64,000 nt of DNA. Source: Saccharicrinis sp963677655. Its GTDB lineage: Bacteria; Bacteroidota; Bacteroidia; Bacteroidales; Marinilabiliaceae. The stretch lies in assembly GCA_963677655.1 (NCBI GenBank), contig OY782089.1. One strand, given 5' to 3'. Each line of letters opens with the position of its first letter. Within the stretch, counting starts at the first letter, position 1. The notes beneath the pieces are model-generated. The model was not told the origin of the DNA. It did not search any database and saw nothing but the letters and a program-made list of their open reading frames with translations. Shown here piece after piece: positions 17,101-26,661 of this stretch. A program made the position numbers and the translations under genes.

Positions 17101-20100
17101 ATACCGGATCAATGTCTTTTATACTTAATTCTTGAGGTAATACTTCTTTTAATTCATGGATTAAGGAATTTGTGATGTCTTGATCTGTAACATAAGGATT
17201 TTGCTGAAATGCAGTGATCTTATCCTGTATAGAACCAGACAAGAACTCCTGAGGAAGAACAAATTCGTATTTAATATTTTTAAAATGATCAAGGGACTGA
17301 TGTGCATTAAAAGAATTCCAGTCTTTAGGAAATATTGGATTCGGTTTAATAATACCTTCTTTTAGCGCTTCAGATATGATCTCACCTTCACTTTTATGAA
17401 GTAGAGACGCTAAAAATTCAGGTTTGATACTTCCAAATTGATTAATGCTTTCAGAAACTGCATCATTTACATTATTAATGTCCTTTTGAATCTTTAAATC
17501 CGAATGCAATAAGGAACGATGGAAAATATCACTCTTGACAAAAACACCATGTTCTTCTCTCTCCAAAGCATTTATTTCGAAATCATAGGCATCATGAGAT
17601 AATACAATTGCATTGGCTCTACTTGTTAAAGAACCATATTTCTCAACAAAAGCATCATAAACCTTATTGAGCTCTGCCCTTTGTATATCAATCTCTTGAA
17701 AATTAGGATTATCAGAGTGCTCCAGGATCTGAAGTTTTTCATATTGATAACGTATATCAATAATTCCCTCTGCTCGTTTAATTCTAACGCCTGCAAAGTT
17801 TATGTCTTCCAACTCCCACTTATCATTTGGTTTGGTTAACTTCACAATCCTACCATTGTAGGAACTAATATTTCCCTCTTTTAATAGATCTTTTTGAACA
17901 TGATCTTGAATGAATTCTTCTGGAGTTTTATAGCTTTCCTGAGATTCAATTCTTTTGTGGTTTTTGGGTGTTGTAAATGAAATTTTTGTTTTGGATTTAG
18001 TTGCTTTAAGCGGCTTATTCTTTGAAGCTTGATCCTTAATTTGATTCTGACGATAATCGGTTAATTCCTTTATTATCTGCGCTCTTGTTTCAGGTTTATC
18101 ACTAGTATATAAATCAAAACCGGTTACTTTTTTAAAATAATCATGAATAGCTGGATTACTATGAATATATCTTATTGCTCCATTATTAATTAGATCCTCT
18201 ATCCTTCCTTTTCTATAGAGATTGATATATCCAATTTTCGAATGATCTTTTATATCTCGAATCTTATTCTCATCTAATACCGGATAGGATTGTATTACAG
18301 GAGATGGTTTAGAAAACAGATCAAGTTGTTTTTCTTTTTGAGCACATTTTTGTAAATGTTCTTGTGCGTCTATTGATTTATAATGCGCATTTAAATTTGC
18401 CTCTATAAAATCCTTTATTGTTTCTGGTCTTTGACCTCTTTGAGGATACCCAATTATATATTCAATACCAATAGAATTAATTAACTCACCTTCTAATTTA
18501 ATCAAACTAAAAGTCTCGTCCTGATATCCTTTTATATAATCTTCCTGATAAGAAACATTTACCAAAGTCTTGATATCATTGCTTTTAGCTCTTTGAAAAA
18601 GATCTAGTATTTCTTTGTCCAGATTCAAGGATGTAAGCTCAACAGATTTAAGATTAAAACTTAAGGGGAGGGAACTATTTATAGTATATTCAGATTGTTG
18701 TTTAGTATTTGATACTTCCTTTTTTTCTTTTGCCTCTGTTGTCTGTGGAAGGATTTCAGAAAGAGAACCTCTAATTTCTTCCTCTCTTGATTTTGGATAC
18801 ATCCATCCTTTATGTGTTCTATTCCATTTACCGTTTAACTCATTACACAATACTTCTTTAATAGGATAAGTATCTCCTTTAATCACAAAAGCTTTGGGAG
18901 AAATATCTGCAAACTCAATATTTAAAGTGCTAGTTTCTGTGATATTCTCCTGGATATTTATACTTGTATCTCCAGCCTTTTCTTCTATATTTTCTTTATG
19001 AGGCTGGATAAAGTTTTCTGCGATATCTGTTATGATGGATGCTCTAAGTTTTGAAAGTCCATATTCATCCGGATTAATTGTTAATATTTTCCTTCCTGCA
19101 TAGGAACTACCAAGAGCTAGCTGTCCATGAATTTGATTACTATTGGTTTTATAATAGTCATTCATAAAAAAGCTATCCTTTGATCCTTCAAGTTCTATTG
19201 GACTACTCCCCAAAAAAGCTTTCTCGATAGTGGTGAGTTGATTCAGATCTTCAATAACGCCCGCTCTTTTTTGAAGTATGATGATATCTGAGATAACCTC
19301 GGTTCCTTCAAAGGTATTATTGGGAAGTCGTTGGGCAGTGATAAGCTTTGCATTTTTCATTAAATGCTCTCTTATAAAACTGTTTCCCGGGGCATCCATA
19401 ACACCTGTAGAAGTAACAAAAGCTAATAGGCCTCCTGATTCCAATTTATCAATGGACTTGGCGAAAAAGTAGTTGTGAATATGTTTTAATGAGGATTTTA
19501 GATGTGGATTTTTACTTTGAATATACGCTTTATCATATATAGCAATATCCCCAAAGGGAATGTTAGAAACAATCAAATGGTATTTTTCTTGATTATCAAG
19601 AGTATCAATTTTTTCAAAGGGAGAAAGGTGTACTTTGGCCTCAGTAGTCTTTTTTGCGATCCATCCAGCTACTCTTTCTTTTTCAAAGCCGGTAATTTCA
19701 AAGCTTGTGTCTTTAAAGATATCCTGAAGGCTATTTATATAATTCCCGGTTCCTGTACATGGATCCAGAATCTTTAACTGAAGATTTACTTCCGATTGAA
19801 GTACTTCCTTTAAAGGTTCTACCATATCCTCAATCAAGGCATCTGGAGTATAGAAGGAGGTTAATACAGATTCTTTAAGAGAATCAAGCATAGAGGTAGC
19901 ACGATCACCGGGAAGATACTCCTTAATCAGTTTATTGAGTTTATTCACCTCCCCTTTAAAGGGTTCCAAGGATTTTGTCCATTGTTCTGATTTTTCAGGA
20001 TCCAGAAGGATTTCTTTTAAAGCTCCATAACCAGTATATAATTTTATTTTCTCAGAATCCCAGGACTTTGGAACACGTTTGTTTCCTTTAAATATTTCCT

Positions 20101-20143
20101 CAATAGCGATATAATTATCTTGGTAGGCTTGTTTTTTATTCAT
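14102..20143 (-). CDS. Giant N6-adenine methyltransferase / SF2 helicase (DarB-like antirestriction candidate)
   Basis: This 2013-residue cytosolic protein joins two enzyme modules. The N-terminal methyltransferase has motif I as DPCTGTGNY near residue 125 and the catalytic NIPF motif in VSNIPFGD near residue 194 (NPPF type). The superfamily 2 helicase has Walker A DHKVGAGKT near 1184, motif II DESH near 1349 and motif VI RNGRGERQGN near 1686. A long charged, coiled-coil-like C terminus follows. Proteins of this size and order occur on conjugative elements and phages, and the best-known is P1 DarB (about 2250 aa), which protects incoming DNA from restriction. Bacteroidota conjugative elements carry related proteins of unproven role. 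It is the last gene of the tra block, consistent with an early-establishment or protective function, though that is inference. Substrate sequence is unknown. Confidence 0.8.
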   Translation of the reverse strand: MNKKQAYQDNYIAIEEIFKGNKRVPKSWDSEKIKLYTGYGALKEILLDPEKSEQWTKSLEPFKGEVNKLNKLIKEYLPGDRATSMLDSLKESVLTSFYTPDALIEDMVEPLKEVLQSEVNLQLKILDPCTGTGNYINSLQDIFKDTSFEITGFEKERVAGWIAKKTTEAKVHLSPFEKIDTLDNQEKYHLIVSNIPFGDIAIYDKAYIQSKNPHLKSSLKHIHNYFFAKSIDKLESGGLLAFVTSTGVMDAPGNSFIREHLMKNAKLITAQRLPNNTFEGTEVISDIIILQKRAGVIEDLNQLTTIEKAFLGSSPIELEGSKDSFFMNDYYKTNSNQIHGQLALGSSYAGRKILTINPDEYGLSKLRASIITDIAENFIQPHKENIEEKAGDTSINIQENITETSTLNIEFADISPKAFVIKGDTYPIKEVLCNELNGKWNRTHKGWMYPKSREEEIRGSLSEILPQTTEAKEKKEVSNTKQQSEYTINSSLPLSFNLKSVELTSLNLDKEILDLFQRAKSNDIKTLVNVSYQEDYIKGYQDETFSLIKLEGELINSIGIEYIIGYPQRGQRPETIKDFIEANLNAHYKSIDAQEHLQKCAQKEKQLDLFSKPSPVIQSYPVLDENKIRDIKDHSKIGYINLYRKGRIEDLINNGAIRYIHSNPAIHDYFKKVTGFDLYTSDKPETRAQIIKELTDYRQNQIKDQASKNKPLKATKSKTKISFTTPKNHKRIESQESYKTPEEFIQDHVQKDLLKEGNISSYNGRIVKLTKPNDKWELEDINFAGVRIKRAEGIIDIRYQYEKLQILEHSDNPNFQEIDIQRAELNKVYDAFVEKYGSLTSRANAIVLSHDAYDFEINALEREEHGVFVKSDIFHRSLLHSDLKIQKDINNVNDAVSESINQFGSIKPEFLASLLHKSEGEIISEALKEGIIKPNPIFPKDWNSFNAHQSLDHFKNIKYEFVLPQEFLSGSIQDKITAFQQNPYVTDQDITNSLIHELKEVLPQELSIKDIDPVFGERWIDDHIYEKFIQETLEWNYKVKYLEGSDTYHISNNTYYAGGNSDIYDVKCANGRRVRTSQIFQNAFNDTSTKITYTVDEVTKVDSKAMAEVENNVNKIKEKFKAFINKETGYHAGLERKYFLLQLQNVKNENATIPLNFNQVQHFTPREQQKAATWQVIRDNGGLIDHKVGAGKTLIAAMAAVEMKRMGKVNKPMIIGLKANTEAIYRDIKKAYPTARVLFPTEKNLSPSYRKEFFHRMMNNDYDVIIMTHEQFGKIKPSPNTSEKLIKEEIKNLDIDLEVLNGENQPNKMQIKGLIKRKNSLEVKLRTLQDQMKKDDLPSFDKMGVDHLFVDESHMFKNLQYTTRHFQVAGLSPSNGSNRAFNLLSAVRHIQDHHNGDKGITFLSGTHISNSITEMYLILKYMRPNKLKELRMPTFDAWAKTFALKSTEYEITASNDIKLKERFRHFIKVPELAKLYNDIAHVVNEYNLKVDKPKKNEILVNIKPTEEQQAFSANLLQFAKTGDPHLIGRTHLTEREEKAKMLIATDLAKKMSIDMRLVDSSEYSVDSGSKIPGLCKNLHEYYNKFNDLRGTQIVFSDIGTPTAKLNLYQDIKDRLIEEYDIPSEQIAFVHDYNTDKKKAEFEHKVNEGEIRIALGSTQTIGTGKNIQQRACAMHHLDIPWTPKDYEQRNGRGERQGNWLAKNHNNNTIDTFIYATENSLDGYRFALLGTKQNFIDQIKTSSVSSRTVDEGAGESVSFAELAAAITGKTELLEITKKDKELKSLETKQKVAEDQIKSAGWEIDYHTQQKEIRLKTLDTLKADRNEFQKVFPDLDPYDISDKTIKINNKAYKDFMEVGKEIHTKANQVIQNNALCGVQQLLSFGKFSVNLESEKDFDNRVVYHLYVKSEQSGMKYTHPDSSGKLTKSHEPLAKVIPGTLLSLNKKMVENNKGIERAENKIYTNERIIKEGAFDYSERINQLKDEIKALQNQLDSNELHIETVVNEPKTKYSAMTK

Positions 20144-20149
20144 CAGTAG

Positions 20150-20440
20150 TTATTTAGTTAGGTTTGGAACATTTTCTTCGATGACTTCTATTAGTCCCTG
20201 CATTCCTATTTCATCAGCTACTGATGTATCCCCTCCATTGGTAATATGTTGTCGGGATTTATAATTATAGTTAGCAAAAGCTTCTATGATTATATTATCA
20301 AGTGTATCGTCAAATGAGGCAGATAAAAATTCTACCGGATAAACCTCTTCAAAATAGTCTCTGGCTCGTTTTGAAATTGGCGTACTTAAGATATCATCTC
20401 TCTCATCCTGATTTGTGGGCAAATAATCCTGTAATTCCAT
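20150..20440 (-). CDS. Small acidic hypothetical protein
   Basis: This 96-residue protein (MELQDYLPTNQDERDDILST) is acidic, with no signal peptide or membrane segment. It contains the helix-rich core 'RARDYFEEVYPVEFLSASFDDTLDNIIIEAFANY'. The family is not firmly recognised, though small proteins of this size often accompany the large methyltransferase-helicase genes of Bacteroidota elements. It lies 6 bp upstream of that gene and 11 bp after the TOPRIM gene, so it is part of the same transcript and may work with either. Confidence 0.55.
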   Translation of the reverse strand: MELQDYLPTNQDERDDILSTPISKRARDYFEEVYPVEFLSASFDDTLDNIIIEAFANYNYKSRQHITNGGDTSVADEIGMQGLIEVIEENVPNLTK

Positions 20441-20451
20441 TTTAATTGTTT

Positions 20452-23064
20452 TTATATATTGATACTTTGATTTTTTTCTGTACTTACTTTTGTTGTAATT
20501 CTTGTTTTGATCTCATCTGAAATAATGACTCCTTCTTTGGATAGTGTTTTAATCAAATCCTGATGTTCCTCTGTTGGGTTAAAGCCTTTAGATAGAATTT
20601 CGCCTACTCCTTGACTGTCATTATTTTTTATGCTGTCCTTTAACCTCTCACTTAAGGCTACATCTATTTTTAATTTTGATTTTTGCGTATTTTCTGATGA
20701 TCTGAGGACTTGCTCTTTATTGCTTTCCTGACTTTTCCCTTGAGTCTTCATATCTTTTGTGACACCAACGATATTATCCAGTATTAACTCATTGGAATAG
20801 GTTTTACTGTTGATTGAATCCATCATTTGAAGGGCTTCCTGGTTACTTAGAGCCACAATATTTGAATATTCCAATCCTGTTTTATCTTTGGTAATATTGA
20901 CATTGGCCATAAAATAGCCATGTTTACCTTTAAACACTCTAGGTAACATCTTCTCGCCATTGGCCAATCTATTCTTATCCCCATCTGATAAAGCATAACC
21001 TCCAATGGTTTTGGGTACTCCAATTTCTTTTTCAGTTTTAATAACCACCCTATTCTGTGTCTTATCTACTTGCAGATAGGCTTTAAAATCTTTATCCAGT
21101 TCCAAGGGGCCTAATACCTTTCCATTTTCCAGGTGTTGTTTCTCTTCTTTGGATAATTTGTATTTCAATATTTTGTCTTTGATAATCACCTCTGAGGGTT
21201 TGGTATAAGCTATTGATGGACTTAATACGCCATCTTTATTTGGCTTTAGTTCTACAGAACCATCCATAATACCATTATTGGTCACCATATTTTTTAATAA
21301 TATGGTCTCTCCATTAACCAGTCGTTCCTGATCTTCCCTGGATAAATTTACACCTTGAATTTGCTTGGGAATTCTATTAGATACCTCCATAGCTTTTGGT
21401 GCTAAAACCACCTTTTCCTCTTTCTCTTTGGAGGTCAAAGCAGACTCTTCCCCCTTCATCTTTGGAGACGTTTGCAGTTTCTTCTTTTCTATACCCTTGT
21501 TATAAGCCTCTTGTTTACTGATATAATCCTCCCTATTGATGGATTGCACATCATAGGTTTTTCTTTTGGCAGGTATCGATTTATAAGACAAATTACCGTC
21601 TTTACCTTTCTGCTTAACTTTGACTTCTACATTTTCAAATCCCTGGTAAGTAATTTTAATAAAGTCTCCTTTTTGTATGTTGTTTTCCTCTATATTTCTT
21701 GAGAAATCCTTAGCCCAAAGGGTCCTTTCCTTTTGTGAATGATGGTCTTTGATTTGAAGAAAATAACTTTTCTCTCCTCCTTCTTCATGTTTATAGTTGG
21801 ACCATCCAAAATGAATAAGTTCCCCGGCAATATCTTTAGGATCATACTTATAGTCATTCAATGTATTGGGAGTACTCTTTTCTATAGCTTCCTCCTTTTT
21901 AGGATCCTGTTTTTTGTTATTTTCAATAGTATTCATCTTCTTAGGATTGTTTGGATTTAAACTTTTTTTTTTCGAAGTATCAATGACCTCATTCCAGTCT
22001 TTACCTGGGGCTTTATCAAGTATATAAATAGGCTCAAGCTGATAAGAAGCAATCAACTTATTCACGAGTGCTTTTAATTCCGAGGTACTGGAGACCTCAT
22101 ATTTTTGAGCTGTTAATCCCTTTAATTTGATTTGCGCTTCTAAATAATCTTTTCTGGCAGTCATCAACTTTACCTTATCCTCACCTATCAAACCTCTAAT
22201 GAGTTTTAAATCAAAGGTGTAACCTACAAAATCATTATCAAAAGAGGATATGAGTCTTTTAAATGTTCCTTTCTGAATCATATCCACAATCATGGTGATC
22301 TGCTGATAACTTATCGTACCGTTTGTGGATAGTAAGAAATTATCCTTCCCCCCCTTTATTTGTTGGTAGGAAATAAGATCAATGGGACTCTCTCCCACCA
22401 CTACATTCTTATGATTGGATTGATAATGTGAGGACCAAAAGGATTCAGCTTTTTTACTTCCGGCAGCAAAAAGTTTTTCTTCTGGATCCCTCATATCCAG
22501 ACCAACCATCTGACCGTCCTTGGTACATGGAAAACCTGTCATCAGAGAACCATAATTGGATTTTGATTTATAGCTGTAGCGCTGACAATTGATGATGGTC
22601 CCCTTTAACAAGTCATCATTTAATATCTTCTTTGTGATACCTCTACTTTCTAAATACGAGGTATCATGTAAGGTTTGGGGATTATAATTTTCATATTTAA
22701 AAACAGCAGCTTTACGATGGTTGATCTTGTCCAGTATTATTTTATCTTCCTTCGGTATATTTAAAAACTCCTTTAAAACATCAGCTGCCTTGGCAAAATC
22801 AGCACTGGTTTTTCTACTGGTATTGACAAAGCCTTCAATACGATTCGCCACTAAATTGATGATATTACCATAATCATTATCATCATGGAGATTTTTATAA
22901 ATTAAATCTCCTGATTTACTATGTTTTAATACAAGAAGCTTATCACCATATGGACCATTGAACACAAATTGTCTTGAGGATGATTTCTTAGGGTCTTTCT
23001 TATAGCCGTCTCTGGATAGATAGGCTATTAAATCTACTTTATTTTTTAACTCATTAAAATCCAT
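20452..23064 (-). CDS. TOPRIM/DUF3991 protein with DUF3945-like C-terminal repeats
   Basis: The product is about 870 residues from the start MDFNELKNKVDLIAYLS (an ATG 5 codons upstream overlaps the previous gene). Residues about 1-330 resemble DUF3991/TOPRIM proteins: an N-terminal nucleic-acid-binding part (KSSSRQFVFNGPYGDKLLVL) and a TOPRIM core with VVVGESPIDLISY near 220 and SSFDNDFVGY near 271. TOPRIM domains cut or copy nucleic acid in primases, topoisomerases and nucleases. The C-terminal part has three units of the type 'LS.ED...L.NGE....L..M' (about 590-760), as in DUF3945/DUF4099 proteins. A low-complexity charged linker joins the two parts. A shorter paralogue of the N-terminal domain is at 51516-52589. 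A primase or DNA-processing role in transfer is likely but unproven. Confidence 0.72.
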   Translation of the reverse strand: MDFNELKNKVDLIAYLSRDGYKKDPKKSSSRQFVFNGPYGDKLLVLKHSKSGDLIYKNLHDDNDYGNIINLVANRIEGFVNTSRKTSADFAKAADVLKEFLNIPKEDKIILDKINHRKAAVFKYENYNPQTLHDTSYLESRGITKKILNDDLLKGTIINCQRYSYKSKSNYGSLMTGFPCTKDGQMVGLDMRDPEEKLFAAGSKKAESFWSSHYQSNHKNVVVGESPIDLISYQQIKGGKDNFLLSTNGTISYQQITMIVDMIQKGTFKRLISSFDNDFVGYTFDLKLIRGLIGEDKVKLMTARKDYLEAQIKLKGLTAQKYEVSSTSELKALVNKLIASYQLEPIYILDKAPGKDWNEVIDTSKKKSLNPNNPKKMNTIENNKKQDPKKEEAIEKSTPNTLNDYKYDPKDIAGELIHFGWSNYKHEEGGEKSYFLQIKDHHSQKERTLWAKDFSRNIEENNIQKGDFIKITYQGFENVEVKVKQKGKDGNLSYKSIPAKRKTYDVQSINREDYISKQEAYNKGIEKKKLQTSPKMKGEESALTSKEKEEKVVLAPKAMEVSNRIPKQIQGVNLSREDQERLVNGETILLKNMVTNNGIMDGSVELKPNKDGVLSPSIAYTKPSEVIIKDKILKYKLSKEEKQHLENGKVLGPLELDKDFKAYLQVDKTQNRVVIKTEKEIGVPKTIGGYALSDGDKNRLANGEKMLPRVFKGKHGYFMANVNITKDKTGLEYSNIVALSNQEALQMMDSINSKTYSNELILDNIVGVTKDMKTQGKSQESNKEQVLRSSENTQKSKLKIDVALSERLKDSIKNNDSQGVGEILSKGFNPTEEHQDLIKTLSKEGVIISDEIKTRITTKVSTEKNQSINI

Positions 23065-23069
23065 AGTCT

Positions 23070-23933
23070 TTATATGCAATCTATTATGTCAACATCATAT
23101 TTTTCACTTAACTCATGTATCAATTGCTTTAAAATCCAATCTTCTATTGTAAAGCAATACTTGCAGTTAAAAGGATATTCTTTTTCCTCATAGTCCTCAA
23201 GACAATCCATCTTTTCGCCATATACGGTCAAGCTATCCTGATGCTTTGATACCTGTGTAAAAGAAGGCGTATTACAATTCAGATAATGAATATTACCATA
23301 AAACCACAATAGAACCTGATTAAACCTTATATGCTCATATCCATACCGATCAATTCTTTCCGCAATAGAAGCATAATGTTCCTGAATCAGAACACAATTA
23401 TAAAGGGGGGAGCGCTCTTGGATATCTTCAAGATTTGAGGTTAATAATAATTTTAAATCTGGTTTCATATCCTCCATTGCAGGAGACCAGCATGCCATTT
23501 GGTCCTGAGTGTTAAATACCGTTTTTCCATTAAATCCATAGGCATAGCCCTTAATACTTTTATTGTGAAACAACAGCACAGAGTCCCGATCTCGATAATC
23601 CTTCCAGAGCTCTTTATCCTGGGTTGGCTTAAAATCATAAAGACTTAAAAACACATCTGCATATTTTACCTCCCTAATGGAATCATCCATTTCCTTTCCC
23701 CCCTTAATATTTTTAGGTATATCGAAATATAAAGCCAGCTTATCTTTATCAAAGATTTCTCTTTTTTCACGATGAATCACAATAGGCCCAAGCTCTGTTA
23801 GAAAAAGATATAAGGAATCCTGACCATCCGAATAATGGATATATTCCGGAAGGATCAACTCTTCTCTGTATCCTTTAGATTCTAACATACAATTCAATTC
23901 ATTCATAAGACAAGGTATTAGGCTGTGGTACAA
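23070..23933 (-). CDS. Hypothetical protein of the tra block (287 aa)
   Basis: This soluble protein is rich in Tyr and Asp, without membrane segments. Two Cys pairs near the C terminus (EEKEYPFNCKYCFTIEDWIL) could bind a metal. No family is recognised. Translation begins inside the coupling-protein gene (16-bp overlap), so its expression is tied to that gene. It therefore probably serves DNA transfer or processing. An inner start (MNELNCMLESKG, residue 10) is also possible. Confidence 0.55.
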   Translation of the reverse strand: MYHSLIPCLMNELNCMLESKGYREELILPEYIHYSDGQDSLYLFLTELGPIVIHREKREIFDKDKLALYFDIPKNIKGGKEMDDSIREVKYADVFLSLYDFKPTQDKELWKDYRDRDSVLLFHNKSIKGYAYGFNGKTVFNTQDQMACWSPAMEDMKPDLKLLLTSNLEDIQERSPLYNCVLIQEHYASIAERIDRYGYEHIRFNQVLLWFYGNIHYLNCNTPSFTQVSKHQDSLTVYGEKMDCLEDYEEKEYPFNCKYCFTIEDWILKQLIHELSEKYDVDIIDCI

Positions 23934-25786
23934 TATTCTGATATATAAGCATCTACTTCTTCAATAATGCGTTTGTAATTCTTATTTACAACGGCTTCTA
24001 CTTCTTCTTTAGAAAATTCGCGGCCATCTTTTTTTAGTAATTCTCTATTAAAAGCCGGTATTTCTTTTAGCTCGAAATGCTGCTCTTTAGTCTGTACCGA
24101 GAAAAATGGAGGTTCTCCACCTGTGACCATACCTGTAAAATGCCCTGGCTTTTGTCCTGTAATATCATTTACTCTGATGACTTTATCATATTGTTTTCTC
24201 ACACTTTTCGAGGTGGAGGATTCATTATAAGAATGAGACAGATCATCCTTTTTATATTCCCCCATCATCCTAACTACTTTTTCTGCAGAATCCACGGATG
24301 TTTTACCACAAAAGATATTACTACAGTTATCCTGAATGATACGCGCCCGATCCTTTCCATAGGCTTCTTCCAATTGAGCAAATGTTTGTAGGGCCAGATA
24401 GGTTACCACTCCCTTTTTTCGAGCTTCAGCAGGAAGGGTTTCCAGCTTATCAATATAGATGGTGGGAAGCTCGTCGGCCATAAAGATGGATTTGTTTTTT
24501 CCCAGCTGATTCATTTGCATTCGACACACCTGTATGATGCTTCCAATAATAGGGGTATGTACTCCTCTTTGACCTGGAGAATTTCCCAGGCATAGCATAA
24601 TTGGATGATCCTTATGGGTGATATCTAAGCCCATTTCCTCTCCTTGCTTAGGGGCTAACACATAATAGCTTTCCTTAGTCCTAAGCTTAGCCACACTAAA
24701 TTGTGTGGATCCTTCTGCTCCGGCGGCTTGTCCTCCTGCACCTTGTTTTGTAAAAGGAGATATCACAGGCCGAATGTAAGGCGCTACCTCTTTATCCTGA
24801 AGTAAGATTCTCATGGCAGTCTCAAAATCATTTAAAAGAAATTCTGTGACATGAGGTATGGTTGCCAATTGGGGTCTAGAATGTACAAAATGCCACACTG
24901 TACCTGCAAAGGCATAGATGGCATTGTCTGCCCAGAAATCTCTTTTAGTAGCCCATTCTTTATTCAGATTCACCATGATGGCAATACTTATTTCTAGTGC
25001 ATCATCAAAGGATTTAATGTATTTAGGGGAGATGGGATTGACTTTTACCGTTCTGGCCAGGTTGGTCAGATTGATAAAAGCAAACTTGACTTTAGAGTGG
25101 CTATTTAATAATGCAGTATACACTACTTTGGTTAATAGACCTCCTTTTTCATTTAGGTTACCTTCATAATCATATACCAATCCGGCATAGCCTCTTTTTG
25201 CAAACTCAAATATATGTGGAATCACCATACTAAAAGATTTACCAGATCCTGCTGCCCCTTCTACCCAAATACCGGCAGCCGCATTGGGAATCCATAAAGT
25301 ACCCTTGTCCTTGGTCTCCACAGGTAATGGATTTTCTCCTTTCTCACGATTTATGCCTAAAGGTTTCTGATCCGATAAGGCAATGCTTGACAGGTGTGAT
25401 GCCGCAAGGGGCAATAGAACTATGGTGAAAACAAACACCATAGGATAGATATATATGGCATAGAAGTCGGATGCTGTATATCCTTTAAAAAAAGCGATCA
25501 TCAAAATAGGTACTACAATAAGGGCCACCTGAGTGGTTTTACTTTTTTCCTTGAACTTTTGAAAAAAAGTAGTGGCTATAATTAAGGCAACAACCATAAG
25601 TCTAAGTAGGGTTAAATGCTGCGAAGTATTGATTTTGGAGAGTACTTTAAACAATAAATCCACTCCTGCACTTTGATGAAAGCGGATAAGTTCATATACT
25701 GCAATCCAATGAAAAACCAATAAGAAAACACTAATGATAATTCCACTGATACAGATCCATATGATATTTTTCTTTTCCTGATCCAT
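23918..25786 (-). CDS. VirD4-type coupling protein (Bacteroidota TraG/MobB-like T4CP)
   Basis: This 622-residue inner-membrane ATPase brings the relaxase-DNA complex to the secretion channel. The N terminus has four hydrophobic helices (residues about 8-30, 55-75, 83-100, 108-132). The Walker A motif GAAGSGKSFSM lies near 177 and Walker B IFMADELPTIYI near 433. A TraG-D-like segment VTYLALQTFAQLEEAYGKD follows near 455. The length matches the family. It sits between TraN and the DNA-processing genes, overlapping the next gene by 16 bp, and completes the set of a self-transmissible element together with the relaxase at 2.6-4.3 kb. Confidence 0.9.
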   Translation of the reverse strand: MDQEKKNIIWICISGIIISVFLLVFHWIAVYELIRFHQSAGVDLLFKVLSKINTSQHLTLLRLMVVALIIATTFFQKFKEKSKTTQVALIVVPILMIAFFKGYTASDFYAIYIYPMVFVFTIVLLPLAASHLSSIALSDQKPLGINREKGENPLPVETKDKGTLWIPNAAAGIWVEGAAGSGKSFSMVIPHIFEFAKRGYAGLVYDYEGNLNEKGGLLTKVVYTALLNSHSKVKFAFINLTNLARTVKVNPISPKYIKSFDDALEISIAIMVNLNKEWATKRDFWADNAIYAFAGTVWHFVHSRPQLATIPHVTEFLLNDFETAMRILLQDKEVAPYIRPVISPFTKQGAGGQAAGAEGSTQFSVAKLRTKESYYVLAPKQGEEMGLDITHKDHPIMLCLGNSPGQRGVHTPIIGSIIQVCRMQMNQLGKNKSIFMADELPTIYIDKLETLPAEARKKGVVTYLALQTFAQLEEAYGKDRARIIQDNCSNIFCGKTSVDSAEKVVRMMGEYKKDDLSHSYNESSTSKSVRKQYDKVIRVNDITGQKPGHFTGMVTGGEPPFFSVQTKEQHFELKEIPAFNRELLKKDGREFSKEEVEAVVNKNYKRIIEEVDAYISEYCTTA

Positions 25787-25790
25787 ATCT

Positions 25791-26657
25791 TTAGTTTTTA
25801 ATGATCTGCGCTTTTACAATTTGCTGGGGATTGATTTTAAGTTCAATCATCCGCTCCCCTTCCTTTTCCCACAAGTTGACAATCAGGTTTTTCTTCTTAT
25901 CCAGGGTAAACTTGTCAAATACAGCAATCACCTTATCTTCCTTTGAGGATTGTATTTCATTGAAGGTTTGATAAGTATAATAAGGCTTAACCGTCTCATC
26001 TACCACCACACCTTGCTTTTTCCCTTTTCCTTTTAGTTTGATTAGATAACCCAAATAACCGATTTCATATTTTACATTTGATTGGTTTTTAATGGTGAAT
26101 TTAAGGTAGAGCTTATCCTGTTTGACGTAGATATTATCCAGTTGAAAGATGATACCTAAGGCAGCATTAGCCGATAAAAAGGAATGTTCTGTTTTTTCAT
26201 ATAAATCTTTACACACGTATGCAACATACTTATCCTCGGATAATTCGATCATATCCTTTTTTGGGGATGCTTCTGTAGGATGGGCCGGAGTGGTCGCGAT
26301 CTTTTTAAACTGAACAGCATCCTGTTTTTCTATGGTAATCAATTGGTTTTCCGGAAAAGGATTATAGGTTAATATAAAATTATAATAAGCTTTCTCGGTC
26401 TCAACAAAAAGATTGGTATTTTGAAAATGGGCGATTCCTGCCGCCAATTTCAACCTGTTTTTACTGGGCTGCTCAGACAAGATATCTTCATATTCTCCCG
26501 TCTTACCCAGTCCAATATCATAGCTAATGATATTCGAAGGGAAAATCACATGGATTGTGGTAGTCAACCCGACTTCTATGGTTTTATATTTCTTGTTTTC
26601 AGCAAAGCATAAGGTCTGAATAAAAACAAGCATGAGGATGAAATAGCTTTGTCTCAT
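25791..26657 (-). CDS. traN: Conjugative protein TraN (VirB9-like)
   Basis: This 288-residue periplasmic/outer-membrane core protein has a cleavable signal peptide (ILMLVFIQTLCFAE) and the TraN opening 'VGLTTTIHVIFPSNIISYDIGLG'. The later pattern 'AANAALGIIFQLDNIYVKQDKLYLKFTIKNQSNVKYEIGYL' matches DUF4138 (TraN). TraN is the VirB9 counterpart that forms the outer-membrane ring with TraM. It is 4 bp from its neighbours in the canonical order TraK-TraM-TraN. Confidence 0.88.
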   Translation of the reverse strand: MRQSYFILMLVFIQTLCFAENKKYKTIEVGLTTTIHVIFPSNIISYDIGLGKTGEYEDILSEQPSKNRLKLAAGIAHFQNTNLFVETEKAYYNFILTYNPFPENQLITIEKQDAVQFKKIATTPAHPTEASPKKDMIELSEDKYVAYVCKDLYEKTEHSFLSANAALGIIFQLDNIYVKQDKLYLKFTIKNQSNVKYEIGYLGYLIKLKGKGKKQGVVVDETVKPYYTYQTFNEIQSSKEDKVIAVFDKFTLDKKKNLIVNLWEKEGERMIELKINPQQIVKAQIIKN

Positions 26658-26661
26658 ATTG

